A stretch of DNA of 64,000 nucleotides from Geodermatophilus sabuli. Its GTDB lineage: Bacteria > Actinomycetota > Actinomycetes > Mycobacteriales > Geodermatophilaceae. The DNA lies in the NCBI RefSeq assembly GCF_900215145.1, contig NZ_OBDO01000002.1:186001-250000 (forward strand). The letters are read 5' to 3'. The notes under the pieces were generated by a model. The model saw only the letters and a program-made list of their open reading frames with translations. It was not told the DNA's origin and did not search any database. Made by a program: the position numbers and the translations under genes. Below, piece by piece: positions 1-7,629 of the stretch. Within the stretch, counting starts at the first letter, position 1, and every line of letters begins with the position of its first letter.

Positions 1-40
1 AATCCGCGGGTTGTGGGTTCGATCCCCACGGGGCCCACCA
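1..40 (+). tRNA. tRNA 3' part (probably tRNA-Lys), cut by window edge
   Basis: The first 40 bases read as the 3' half of a tRNA: A37-A38, the 3' strand of the anticodon stem (TCCGC, 3-7), a five-base variable loop, a T arm with stem GTGGG/CCCAC (13-17 and 25-29) around the TTCGATC loop, a seven-base acceptor strand GGGGCCC (30-36), discriminator A and an encoded CCA (38-40). All segment lengths fit. The anticodon lies outside the window. Lys is suggested only by resemblance of the anticodon-stem and T-arm sequence to actinobacterial tRNA-Lys, so the class is uncertain while the tRNA call is firm. Confidence 0.85.
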
Positions 41-247
41 CGTCGATGTGGTGCTTCGACTGATGCTTGACGCCGGAGCTTCGGGTGGTGCTCGACCCCA
101 GTGCCGGCTGCCCTCGATGAGGCAGTTGAGCGTGGCCGAGCAGTGCTGTCTGGCGGTGATCGCCGAGGGGCATTGGTCACCGGCCTACCCGGCGCGGCAC
201 TGTTCGCGACACAGCCCACGGTGTTCGACGTCCTCCCTGTGCAGACG

Positions 248-288
248 CCGAAGGCCCCCACCTTTGTAACGGAGGTGGGGGCCTTCGG
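248..288. terminator. Strong hairpin terminator
   Basis: A perfect 16-bp stem (248-263 with 273-288) surrounds a 9-base loop, in the gap between the tRNA and the 3' end of the converging secreted-protein gene. There is no U-tract on either side, as is usual for high-GC actinobacteria. It can serve both strands. The remaining bases between 41 and 306 hold no credible gene. Confidence 0.75.
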
Positions 289-306
289 TCCGAGAGGATG
301 TAGTGC

Positions 307-1020
307 CTACTTCATCTTCTCCATCTTGGCGAAGTAGCTCACACACTGCCCCTGGTTGGGGAACTCCGGCTTGGTGCTCGTGGCCCAGCCGCCCTTCTTG
401 CAGTCGTCCTTGCCCTCGAGCACGGTGTGCGCGGCGAAGGTGTAGCGGGACCCGGCGAAGTCGATGGCGTTGAGCACGCCTTCCCCGGTCGGGCCGGTAC
501 CGAGGGAGAAGCCGAACGCGGTCACGTTGGCGTCGGTGAACGCATCGCGCCACTGGTCGAGCGTGCCGTGGTTGGTGCTTCCGAACCCAGACGTGTGGGA
601 AGGCGCCTTCTCCTTCACGAAGCCGGCTGCGGCGTTGTTCAGCCACCAGTCATTGCCGTACGCGCCAGGCTCACCGATGAGGATGCCGTCGGGGCTGCCG
701 TTGGCGTCGAAGTCGATGATCAGCTGGAAGCCGGGAGCTGCGCCGGTCGCGCTGGTGTAGTCCAGGGCCGGCTCGCCGATGGCGGCAAGCGACTGGTCGG
801 TGGCGACGTACTCGGCCACCTTGTCGGTCCCCGTAACGGTCTTGAGGTGGAGGGAGCTGCCCTCGAGCTCCCAGGAGCCGGTTCCCTTGGTGCTGGACAG
901 GGCCTGGACGAAGTCGTCCGGGACGTAGATCGTCTCCGTGTCCGCGGCCTGCGCGGGAGTTGCCAGAACGGCGGAGAGCCCCAGCGCCAGAGCGCCGCCA
1001 ATGCCGATACGTCGCTTCAC
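307..1020 (-). CDS. Secreted hypothetical protein with C-terminal Cys-pair motif
   Basis: The product is 237 aa and exported. The N-terminus is MKRRIG, then a hydrophobic core and an A-Q-A cleavage site near residue 25. I chose the GTG at 1020 because AGGAAGGGA lies just upstream; a GTG at 1038 in frame has no such site and would put six extra residues before the signal peptide. The mature part contains a D-x-D-x-NG-x-PDG stretch and ends with a segment of the type CKKGGW...QGQCVSYF, a two-cysteine tail that I have seen at the end of secreted actinobacterial proteins of unknown function. No enzyme motif is visible. It stands alone, convergent with the tRNA. The function is unknown. Confidence 0.85.
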   Translation of the reverse strand: MKRRIGIGGALALGLSAVLATPAQAADTETIYVPDDFVQALSSTKGTGSWELEGSSLHLKTVTGTDKVAEYVATDQSLAAIGEPALDYTSATGAAPGFQLIIDFDANGSPDGILIGEPGAYGNDWWLNNAAAGFVKEKAPSHTSGFGSTNHGTLDQWRDAFTDANVTAFGFSLGTGPTGEGVLNAIDFAGSRYTFAAHTVLEGKDDCKKGGWATSTKPEFPNQGQCVSYFAKMEKMK

Positions 1021-1644
1021 GTGCGTTCCCTTCCTCACCGGCCGCAGGACCTGGTCATGGGCCTGCTGCAGCCACGATGCTGATCGTCGGGTCCTGTCAT
1101 CGGCAGACGGAGCGCGTCGTGGTACCCCGGTCGCGGGATCAGTGGGCGCGCCAGGATCTCGTCATCCCATGGATGGGCATGAACGCCAGTCAGCCCGGAC
1201 CAGTTGCTCGCTCGGTTCCCAGAGCCGCCGCGCCGAACCCCGGGTCGACCGCGTGCGGGACGACATCGGTCCCCTCGGGCCTGAGGACCTGTCCCCCGCC
1301 GCGATCGGGAACCGCCGCGCTCCCGCAGCGACGGCGCGCAGGGGCGGCCGTGGCCGGTGTCGGCCCGCCCGCGTCGGCCGGCGCGACATGCCGGGCGGAC
1401 AGGTGCTCCAGGACTGACCACGGATCGGTCACCGCCCGCGCACGCTGGAGAACGGGAGGGAAGTCGACAAGGCACCGGGCGCAGCGGGGGGTCACCGACC
1501 GCGCAGCCGGGCCCGGGCAACGATCTCGTCACGGGCTCCTCCACGGCCCGGCGAGAACCGCAGGTCAGGGCGGCGGCCACCCTAGTTTTCCCCTTGTCCA
1601 CGGCACTTCCCCAGCCGCGGACAGGACGTCCGAGGAGACCCTGC
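1021..1644. other. Gene-poor stretch, nothing recognised
   Basis: About 620 bases separate the secreted-protein gene from the small gene at 1645. Several open frames run through on both strands, but they are Arg/Pro/Gly-rich, start without ribosome binding sites and show no family resemblance, as expected for shadows in GC-rich DNA. I see no RNA gene or repeat. The promoter of the leftward secreted-protein gene must lie near 1021-1080. Confidence 0.5.
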
Positions 1645-1884
1645 GTGAGCGCCCCCGCTGTACTGGTTCCCCACCCGCCGACCGAGGTCGAGCGGCCCCC
1701 GGCCGATGACGGCCTGACCCTGCTGTTGGACATGTTCGTGCCCGAGCCCCCCGAGGGAGCCCGGCCGGTCGTGCCGCACGTGCGCGGCGCGCGCCGGGCC
1801 GCCCTCCGAGCGCAGTCCCAGGAGTGGGTGCGGCGCGCGGCCAACTGGGGCGCCGGACCGCAGGGCACCTGGTGCGCCTGGTGA
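1645..1884 (+). CDS. Small hypothetical protein (79 aa)
   Basis: A GTG start at 1645 follows GAGGAGA (1632-1638) at good spacing, and codon use becomes strongly GC3-rich from there on, so the real gene is shorter than the open frame, which extends upstream to 1357. The N-terminal half is Pro-rich and acidic (VPEPPEGA). The C-terminal half is Arg/Ala-rich with three Trp (EEWV-like, NWGAG, GTWCAW), suggesting a small helical domain. No membrane segment or known domain is seen. It lies 58 bases upstream of the membrane-anchored gene at 1943 and could be co-transcribed with it. Confidence 0.6.
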   Translation: MSAPAVLVPHPPTEVERPPADDGLTLLLDMFVPEPPEGARPVVPHVRGARRAALRAQSQEWVRRAANWGAGPQGTWCAW

Positions 1885-1942
1885 ACGCCGCCGTGTCCAC
1901 CCCTCGTCAGACGGTCGTCCCGCGGTGCACGGAGGAGGAGCG

Positions 1943-2845
1943 ATGATCCTGTGGCCGGCAGTGACCCTGCTGGGCTTCGTCGTGCTGGCGTGCGTGGTCA
2001 TCGCGCTCGGCACCCGTTCGACCGCCCGGTATGAGTTCGAGCGCAACCGCGTGCAGAAGCAGGCGCAGCCGGCGGCGGTCCCCGCGGGTGCGGGCCAGAG
2101 CCCCGCCGGTGATCGTCCCGCCGGGCGACCGGCCGCCGACCGGCCCGCCGCCCCGGGCCGCAACGGCGGCGCACCGGTGCGCCAGCGGCGGCGCGAGCGG
2201 GTCGCGGCGAGTCACCCCGCGGGAAAGGGCCTCGACCGGCCCTCGGGGTGGTGGCTGGTCGACGAGTCCGAGGACCAGCCCGCTGCGCGGGTCGTCGCGG
2301 GACCGTTCCCGGACCGGATCGAGGCGGACTGGGCCGCCCTGTCCGGCGGGCTGTCCGACGACGTCCGAGCGGTCTACGGCGTGCCCCGTGCCGACGGGGC
2401 CGTGGTGCGGCGGCAGTCGCCCCAGGAGCGGGCGTGGCTGGCCGAGCTCGGCAACCAGCTGGACCGGCTGGCCGAGGACTGGGACGAGCTGCTGACCGAC
2501 ACCGACGCGCTGACCACCCTCCTGGTGGAGGTCGCCGGCGCCGTCGTCGAGGCGGGGCTGCCGCTGCACGACTGCGCCGAGCGCAGCCCGGCGGGAGGCG
2601 GTTCGGTCGGCGGGGTCTGCCTGACTCCCGATCCCGGGCGCCGCGGCATCCTCGTCAGCTGGCGCCAGCACGACCGGATGAGCCTGCAGCAGGTCCGCGG
2701 CGCCGAGGCGGACGCGGCGGTGCAGCGGACGATGAACGCCGCGATCGCCGGCGTCCTCGCGGAGATGGGCTTCCAGGTGACGCCGTTCGGCTCGACCGGC
2801 TGCCACCTCGTGACCGCCGTCGACCGGTCGGCGCTGACGCCCTGA
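1943..2845 (+). CDS. Membrane-anchored hypothetical protein (300 aa)
   Basis: The ATG at 1943 directly follows GGAGGAGGAG; an in-frame start at 1925 would place that site inside the gene. Residues 1-27 form one membrane helix (MILWPAVTLLGF...) followed by a basic STARYE stop-transfer motif. A Pro/Arg/Ala linker of about 70 residues comes next, and then a soluble domain of about 200 residues, partly acidic and helical (QLDRLAEDWDELLTD), with a PFGSTGCHLV end. The anchor is nearly the same as the whole N-terminus of the 62-aa protein at 13995, so the two share an origin. No function is recognised; a cytoplasmic domain tethered to the membrane is likely. Confidence 0.75.
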   Translation: MILWPAVTLLGFVVLACVVIALGTRSTARYEFERNRVQKQAQPAAVPAGAGQSPAGDRPAGRPAADRPAAPGRNGGAPVRQRRRERVAASHPAGKGLDRPSGWWLVDESEDQPAARVVAGPFPDRIEADWAALSGGLSDDVRAVYGVPRADGAVVRRQSPQERAWLAELGNQLDRLAEDWDELLTDTDALTTLLVEVAGAVVEAGLPLHDCAERSPAGGGSVGGVCLTPDPGRRGILVSWRQHDRMSLQQVRGAEADAAVQRTMNAAIAGVLAEMGFQVTPFGSTGCHLVTAVDRSALTP

Positions 2846-2949
2846 CGGCCGGCCGGTTCCCGGCGGCGAGCAGCCGCCGGGAACCGGCCCCCGCGCGGGC
2901 CGGTCACCCACGCTGGGGAAGAGGCGCAAGGAACGGCGCCGTCCGGTCG

Positions 2950-3294
2950 ATGACCGGACCAGGCGAACCAGGAGCCGCCGGCGCGTGGCTGTACCGCACG
3001 GCGCTCGTGCTCATCCCCGTCGTCGGGGTCGTCGTGCTGACGGCGGACATCGCACGCACCCGGGCGGCCGAGGCCGCCAGCGCCGAGCGCGCCGAGGACG
3101 CCGTCCGGGCCGTCGCGCAGCTCGACGCCGCGCGCAGCGGCGTGGAGCAGGAGATCGTCCAGGCCCAGGCTGTCCTGCTCCACCGGCCGATGCCCGCCGC
3201 CGACGCCGGGGCGCTGCTGCGCCCGGCCCTGCCCGCGGTCCGACTCAGTCCAGGAAGCGCTCCACCACCGGGGCCAGATGGCGGGCCTCGGTGA
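2950..3294 (+). pseudogene. Probable 5' remnant of a membrane sensor-type gene
   Basis: An ATG at 2950 opens a 114-residue frame. Residues 14-34 form a membrane helix (ALVLIPVVGVVVL). It is followed by an Ala/Glu/Arg-rich helical stretch (AASAERAEDAVRAVAQL) like the juxtamembrane part of a sensor or diguanylate-cyclase-type protein. After about residue 97 the frame runs antisense through the end of phaZ and becomes SPGSAPPPGPDG, which looks noncoding. The upstream site is weak (AAGGAAC, about 15 bases away). The likeliest reading is a gene whose 3' part was lost at a junction near 3240. An intact small membrane protein is the alternative. Confidence 0.45.
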
Positions 3295-4102
3295 TCAGCG
3301 CCAGGTGTCCGCCGCCGTAGACGTGCAGCTGCGCGTCGGGGATCAGCCGGGCCATGATCTGCGCGTTGACCACCGGCACGATCGGGTCGTCGTCGCCGGC
3401 GACCACCAGCGTGGGCTGCCGGATCAGCCGGAGGAACGGCAGGCTGCTCCAGCCGGCGCTGGCGGCCAGCTGGTAGTAGTAGCCGCGCCGCGGGCCCAGC
3501 CGGCTGGCCGAGTGCAGCACCCGCGCTGCCAGGGCGGGGTCGTCGCGGACGCTGCCGCCGTAGATGGTCCCGGCCACGTTCCGGGTGTACGCGGGGTCGC
3601 GGTGCCGGCGCGGGGTGAGCATCCGGGCGAGCACGCGCGGATGCCCGGGCACCATGATCGAGCCGGTCCCGGTCGCCGCGAGGACCAGCCGCCGCACGCG
3701 GCGGCGGTGCTGGACGGCGAAGTGCTGGGCCAGCCCCCCGCCCCACGACAGCCCCAGGACGTCGACCGGGTCCTCGTGGCCCAGCTTGCTGAGCAGGCCC
3801 GCCACCACCGGGCTGAACGTCGCCAGCACGTACGGCACGACCGGCCGCGGGGAGCCGCCCACCCCCGGGACGTCGAACCTGATCACCGTCCGCCGCCGGT
3901 CGAGGACGTCGACGAACGGCTGCAGCACCTCCAGGCTCGCGCCGATGCCGTTCATGAGCAGCAGCGGCGGCACCGAGTCGTCGTCCCCGGCGCGGACCGA
4001 GACCCGCAGGGTGCGCCCCGAGACGGTCAGCGTGCGCACGGTCTCGCCGGGGCGGAACCGGCCGCCGCGGGACGCCTGCGGGGAGCTACTTGTCGAAGAC
4101 AT
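3245..4102 (-). CDS. phaZ: Intracellular poly(3-hydroxyalkanoate) depolymerase (alpha/beta hydrolase)
   Basis: The protein is 285 aa, the normal size for the family, with an alpha/beta-hydrolase fold. It shows the oxyanion segment LLLMNGIGASLE, a nucleophile elbow G-L-S-W-G-G (Ser about 119), a late acid region VVAGDDDPIVP and a catalytic His in GGGHLAL. The GIGASLE and GLSWGG combination is typical of PHA depolymerases that hydrolyse stored medium-chain polyester to hydroxy acids in the cytoplasm. The start overlaps the end of phaC by 17 bp on the same strand, so the two are co-transcribed and probably translationally coupled, giving a synthesis plus mobilisation pair. A generic esterase cannot be excluded by sequence alone, but the context supports PhaZ. 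Confidence 0.88.
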   Translation of the reverse strand: MSSTSSSPQASRGGRFRPGETVRTLTVSGRTLRVSVRAGDDDSVPPLLLMNGIGASLEVLQPFVDVLDRRRTVIRFDVPGVGGSPRPVVPYVLATFSPVVAGLLSKLGHEDPVDVLGLSWGGGLAQHFAVQHRRRVRRLVLAATGTGSIMVPGHPRVLARMLTPRRHRDPAYTRNVAGTIYGGSVRDDPALAARVLHSASRLGPRRGYYYQLAASAGWSSLPFLRLIRQPTLVVAGDDDPIVPVVNAQIMARLIPDAQLHVYGGGHLALITEARHLAPVVERFLD

Positions 4103-5816
4103 ACGTGCCCGGCGCCTCCGCCAGCGGCGGCAGTTCGTCGTTGCCCAGCGCCGACGGCGCGTCGACCTCGTCGCCGGTGCGCTCGGTCAGCCAGGACACG
4201 AAGTCCGGCCACCAGGAGCCCTTCTGCTTCTCCGCCAGCTCCAGCCACCGCTCGGGGTCCGCCGGCGTCTCGGGGGCGAACTGGAAGGACGCCTTCGGGT
4301 TCGTCGGTGGGTTCACCAGGGAGGCGATGTGGCCGCTCGTGGACAGGATGAACCGGTTGCGCCCGCCCAGCAGCTGGGTGGTCCGGTAGCAGGACTGCCA
4401 CGGGCAGATGTGGTCGGCGATGCCGGCGGTGACGTAGGCGTCGACCTCCACCTTGGACAGGTCCACCGGGGAACCCAGCATCGTCGCCGCACCCGGCTGG
4501 GCCAGCTTGTTGCCGATGGCGACGTCGATGAAGTCCCGGTGCAGGGCGGCGCTCATCCGGGTGGTGTCGGAGTTCCAGTAGAGGATGTCGAATGCCGGCG
4601 GGGGGTTGCCCTGCAGGTAGTTGTTGACCCAGTAGTTCCACACCAGGTCGTTGGGCCGCAGCCAGGCGAAGACCTCGGCCAGCGAGGCGCCGTCCAGGTA
4701 GCCCTTCTTGCGCGACCTCTCCGTCGCCTCCTTGACCGCCTCCTCGTCCATCAGCGCGCCGATCGTCCCGGCCTTCGACCAGTCGAGGACGGCGACGGCG
4801 TAGCTGGAGGCGGCCACCCGGTGCTGCGCCCCCGTCTCGGCCAGATGGGCCAGCACCATCGCCAGGATGATGCCGCCGGAGCAGAAGCCCTGCAGCGCAG
4901 TCCGGTCGCTGCCGGTGATCTTCTCGGCGGCGGCCATCGCGTCGAGGACGGCCTGCCCGTAGGTGTCCAGGCCCCAGTCGGCGTGCCGCTCGTCCGGGTT
5001 GCGCCACGACATCATGAAGACCTGCTGGCCGGAGGCGACGTAGTGCTCGACGATGCTGCGGCCGGGCGCGAGGTCGGTGATGTAGTACTTGTTGATCGTC
5101 GGCGGGACGATGACCAGCGGGATCTGCCGCACCTTCTCGGTGGTCGGCCGGTACTGGATCAGCTCGAACACCGGCGTCCGCAGCACCACCGAGCCGGGGG
5201 TGACGGCGAGGTCCTCGCCGACGGTGAACGCGTCCTCCTCCACCATCGCGGGCACGCGCGGCGGGGTCAGGAGGTCGTGGGCCATCTGGCGCAGCCCGGT
5301 GACGGCGTTGCGGCCACCGGTGTCGATGATCGCCTTCCACAGCAGCGGGTTCAGCGGGGTGTTGCTGGGCGCCAGGGCGTCGACGAGGTTGGTCATGGTG
5401 AAGCGGATGCGCTCGTCGTCGCGCCAGTCGAGGTCGGCGTCCTCCACCAGGCCCATCGCGGTGCGGGCGGCGGCGATGTGCGCCTGCATCGCGCGGCGCA
5501 TGAGCCCGTTGCCCTGCCACGCCGGGTCGGTGTAGCGCTTGTCCTTGGGTGAGGGCTCGATGTCGGAGCGCCCCACGACGACCTTGCCGAGGTCCTTGAC
5601 CAGGCCGCCGGCGCGGCGGGCCACGACCTGGGGGCGTCCGGCCAGGGCCCGGCCGAGCGCGAGCGTGGTGCGGGCCGGGGGGATCATGCGGCGCAGGGGC
5701 CCGCGGGCACCGTCGACGAGGAGCATGTCCAGGCCCATCACGGCATCGCCGGCGTCCTGGGTGGGTCCGTCGGTGGTGCGGTCCTCGGGCCGTCGTGCGT
5801 TCGCGGCGTCGGTCAT
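4086..5816 (-). CDS. phaC: Poly(3-hydroxyalkanoate) synthase
   Basis: This 576-aa PHA synthase polymerises (R)-3-hydroxyacyl-CoA into storage polyester. The lipase-like box is G-F-C-S-G-G with the nucleophile Cys at about 312. The general acid lies in GIADHICPW and the catalytic His in TSGHIASLVNPP, a typical class I/II ending. Upstream are the conserved WW-free block NPLLWKAI and the VPPTINKYY segment. The ATG at 5816 follows GAGGAGG at six bases. A longer open frame continues to 6965 but only as antisense shadow of the next gene. phaZ overlaps downstream. No phasin or phaR is visible nearby. Confidence 0.95.
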   Translation of the reverse strand: MTDAANARRPEDRTTDGPTQDAGDAVMGLDMLLVDGARGPLRRMIPPARTTLALGRALAGRPQVVARRAGGLVKDLGKVVVGRSDIEPSPKDKRYTDPAWQGNGLMRRAMQAHIAAARTAMGLVEDADLDWRDDERIRFTMTNLVDALAPSNTPLNPLLWKAIIDTGGRNAVTGLRQMAHDLLTPPRVPAMVEEDAFTVGEDLAVTPGSVVLRTPVFELIQYRPTTEKVRQIPLVIVPPTINKYYITDLAPGRSIVEHYVASGQQVFMMSWRNPDERHADWGLDTYGQAVLDAMAAAEKITGSDRTALQGFCSGGIILAMVLAHLAETGAQHRVAASSYAVAVLDWSKAGTIGALMDEEAVKEATERSRKKGYLDGASLAEVFAWLRPNDLVWNYWVNNYLQGNPPPAFDILYWNSDTTRMSAALHRDFIDVAIGNKLAQPGAATMLGSPVDLSKVEVDAYVTAGIADHICPWQSCYRTTQLLGGRNRFILSTSGHIASLVNPPTNPKASFQFAPETPADPERWLELAEKQKGSWWPDFVSWLTERTGDEVDAPSALGNDELPPLAEAPGTYVFDK

Positions 5817-5971
5817 GGCCGGCCTCCTCGGTACCTGGATCGCGGTGCGACCGCAGACACTCAACCACGGTCCGGCACGGCCCGCCTGCTCAGCCGGATG
5901 GGTGTCGGGCCTGCTCCAGGTTCGACTGGTGTGGGCCGGAGAGCCGGTCTCGACCCAGACATGGGACACGG

Positions 5972-7033
5972 TCAGACCGTCTCCGGGACCAGCGCCGTCC
6001 GCGGCGCCGTGTTCGGCGGTCGCCGCCACGACCGGTTGCGCCGCCAGAACAGGTACGTGCACAGACCGAGCGGGATGGGCAGCACGTAGGTCAGCGCCCG
6101 GTAGACGAGCACGCCGGCGGCCACCAGCGCGCGTTCCCCGCCGGCGGCGGCCAGCCCCGCGATCATCGCGACCTCCACCACGCCGAGCCCGCCGGGGGTG
6201 AACGGCACGGCGGTGAGCAGCCGGGCGAAGGCGAACACCGCCAGCGCCTCGACCACGCTCACCTGGGCGGCGTCCACCCCGACGGCCCGCAGCGCCAGCA
6301 CCAGCACGAGGAACAGCGAGAGGTGGCTGACCAGCGTCGCCGCGGTGATCCAGTGCCAGCGGGCCCGCAGCAGCAGCGTCGTCCGGTCGCGGAACTTGGT
6401 CGTCGCGAGATCCCAGCCCTGCACGGGCGGCCGACCGAACGGCCGGATCACCGCCGAGGCCACCCGCCCGAGGCCCGTGCCGACCCGCGCCGCCCCCTCC
6501 CGGCTGCGCAGCAACAGGGCCATGAGGACGACGGCGACGACCAGGCCCGCCAGGCCGGCCGCCCCCGCCAGGACCCGGCCGGTGCTGGGCGTGGAGCTGA
6601 ACGCGAGCAGGCTCAGGGCCAACACCGGCAGCGCCAGCTTCGCGAAGTTGTTCCACAGCCCCGACACGAGCAGGGAGACCGAGGTCCGCGAGCGCGAGAA
6701 GCCCCACGAGGAGTTCATGCCGTAGGTCAGGCCGAGGGCGATGGCCGCCCCGCCGACGACGGTGTTGGAGACCGCGGTGGTCGTCAGCGTCGAGACCGTC
6801 GCCTGCCGCAGCGTCAGCCCCGGCATGGTCGCGACGACCAGGAACTGGTAGGTGGCCAGGTTCCACGCGGCAGCCAGGGCCAGCACGCCGATCTCCACCC
6901 AGGTCATCGCGCGGACCGTGTCCCACACGGCGGAGACGCTGGTGAACTGGGGCAGGAACCACCACAGGACGGCGGCGGCGAGGGCCAGGGACAGCACCGG
7001 CGCGACCACCCGCTGCCAGCGGGGCCGGCTCAC
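5972..7033 (-). CDS. Flippase-like integral membrane protein (LPG synthase TM region / UPF0104 family)
   Basis: The protein is 353 aa with about eight hydrophobic helices and the family signature PFTPGGLGVVE near residue 277, seen in YbhN/MprF-type transmembrane domains that move or modify lipids. The soluble aminoacyl-transferase domain of MprF is absent. The GTG start at 7033 overlaps the stop of the upstream lipoprotein gene (GTGA), which itself overlaps the PAP2-kinase gene, so all three are translated as a unit. The context suggests translocation of a glycolipid or polyprenyl-linked substrate across the membrane. The substrate is unknown. Confidence 0.88.
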   Translation of the reverse strand: MSRPRWQRVVAPVLSLALAAAVLWWFLPQFTSVSAVWDTVRAMTWVEIGVLALAAAWNLATYQFLVVATMPGLTLRQATVSTLTTTAVSNTVVGGAAIALGLTYGMNSSWGFSRSRTSVSLLVSGLWNNFAKLALPVLALSLLAFSSTPSTGRVLAGAAGLAGLVVAVVLMALLLRSREGAARVGTGLGRVASAVIRPFGRPPVQGWDLATTKFRDRTTLLLRARWHWITAATLVSHLSLFLVLVLALRAVGVDAAQVSVVEALAVFAFARLLTAVPFTPGGLGVVEVAMIAGLAAAGGERALVAAGVLVYRALTYVLPIPLGLCTYLFWRRNRSWRRPPNTAPRTALVPETV

Positions 7034-7629
7034 GGCGGGTCCCCGTCCGCGCCCGGGGGGTCGAGGCCGAGCCGGCCGCCGGTCTCGGCGCGCACCTGGT
7101 CGTCGAGCTGACCCCGGCGCAGGACGCCGATGCCCTGGCTGGCCAGCGCCAGCGGCTCGCCCCGGTTGTCGCCGGACAGGGTGAAGACCAGCGTCAGGCA
7201 GCCCCCGGTGAACAGGTAGAAGCGGGAGCCCCGGTACTGCGGGGTGACCTCGGTGACCCGCTCCAGCCGGCGCATGCCGTCGCGGTCGCTGGGGATCTCC
7301 GTCGCGCCGTCGGTGCGGCAGTCGGCGCTCAGCCGTACCTCGATGGCGCGCGCCCCGTCGCGGTCGGAGTCCAGCCAGAAGCGCGCCTCACCGTTGCGGG
7401 CCTCCAGCCCGGCGAAGTGCCAGCCGAGCGGCAGCCCCTGGACGCAGGGCACCCGCGACGCGGTCGGGACGGCCTGCGCCATGAGCAGCACCCCGTTGGC
7501 CGCCTTGCCGTCGTCCCCGATCGAGCAGCCCGGCGCGGCGCCGAACGAGCTGCTGACCGGTGCCACGCACCCGCCGAGCGCGAGGGTGAGCGTGGCGGCG
7601 AGCGCGGCCGCCCGCGGTGCCCGGCTCAC
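7030..7629 (-). CDS. Putative lipoprotein, unknown family
   Basis: A GTG start at 7629 overlaps the stop of the upstream gene by GTGA and gives a 199-aa precursor. The N-terminus has Arg residues, an Ala/Leu core and a lipobox LGGC at about residue 21, so the mature protein should be lipid-anchored outside the membrane. The mature part has several Cys (GCSIG, RVPCVQG, DCRTD, GGCLTL) that could form two disulfides, and a region rich in beta strands (RFYLFTGGCLTLVF). No known domain is recognised. Its position between the PAP2-kinase and the flippase-like protein implies work on the same envelope process. Confidence 0.8.
   Translation of the reverse strand: MSRAPRAAALAATLTLALGGCVAPVSSSFGAAPGCSIGDDGKAANGVLLMAQAVPTASRVPCVQGLPLGWHFAGLEARNGEARFWLDSDRDGARAIEVRLSADCRTDGATEIPSDRDGMRRLERVTEVTPQYRGSRFYLFTGGCLTLVFTLSGDNRGEPLALASQGIGVLRRGQLDDQVRAETGGRLGLDPPGADGDPP

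Noticed and set aside
1035..1868. 277-codon minus-strand frame and overlapping plus-strand frames in the 1.0-1.6 kb gap
   Set aside because: They are Arg/Pro/Gly-rich without motifs or ribosome sites, and the small gene at 1645 has much better coding signals.
5817..6965. Upstream extension of the phaC frame
   Set aside because: It runs in a wrong frame through the flippase-like gene, has no family similarity, and a GAGGAGG site marks the ATG at 5816.
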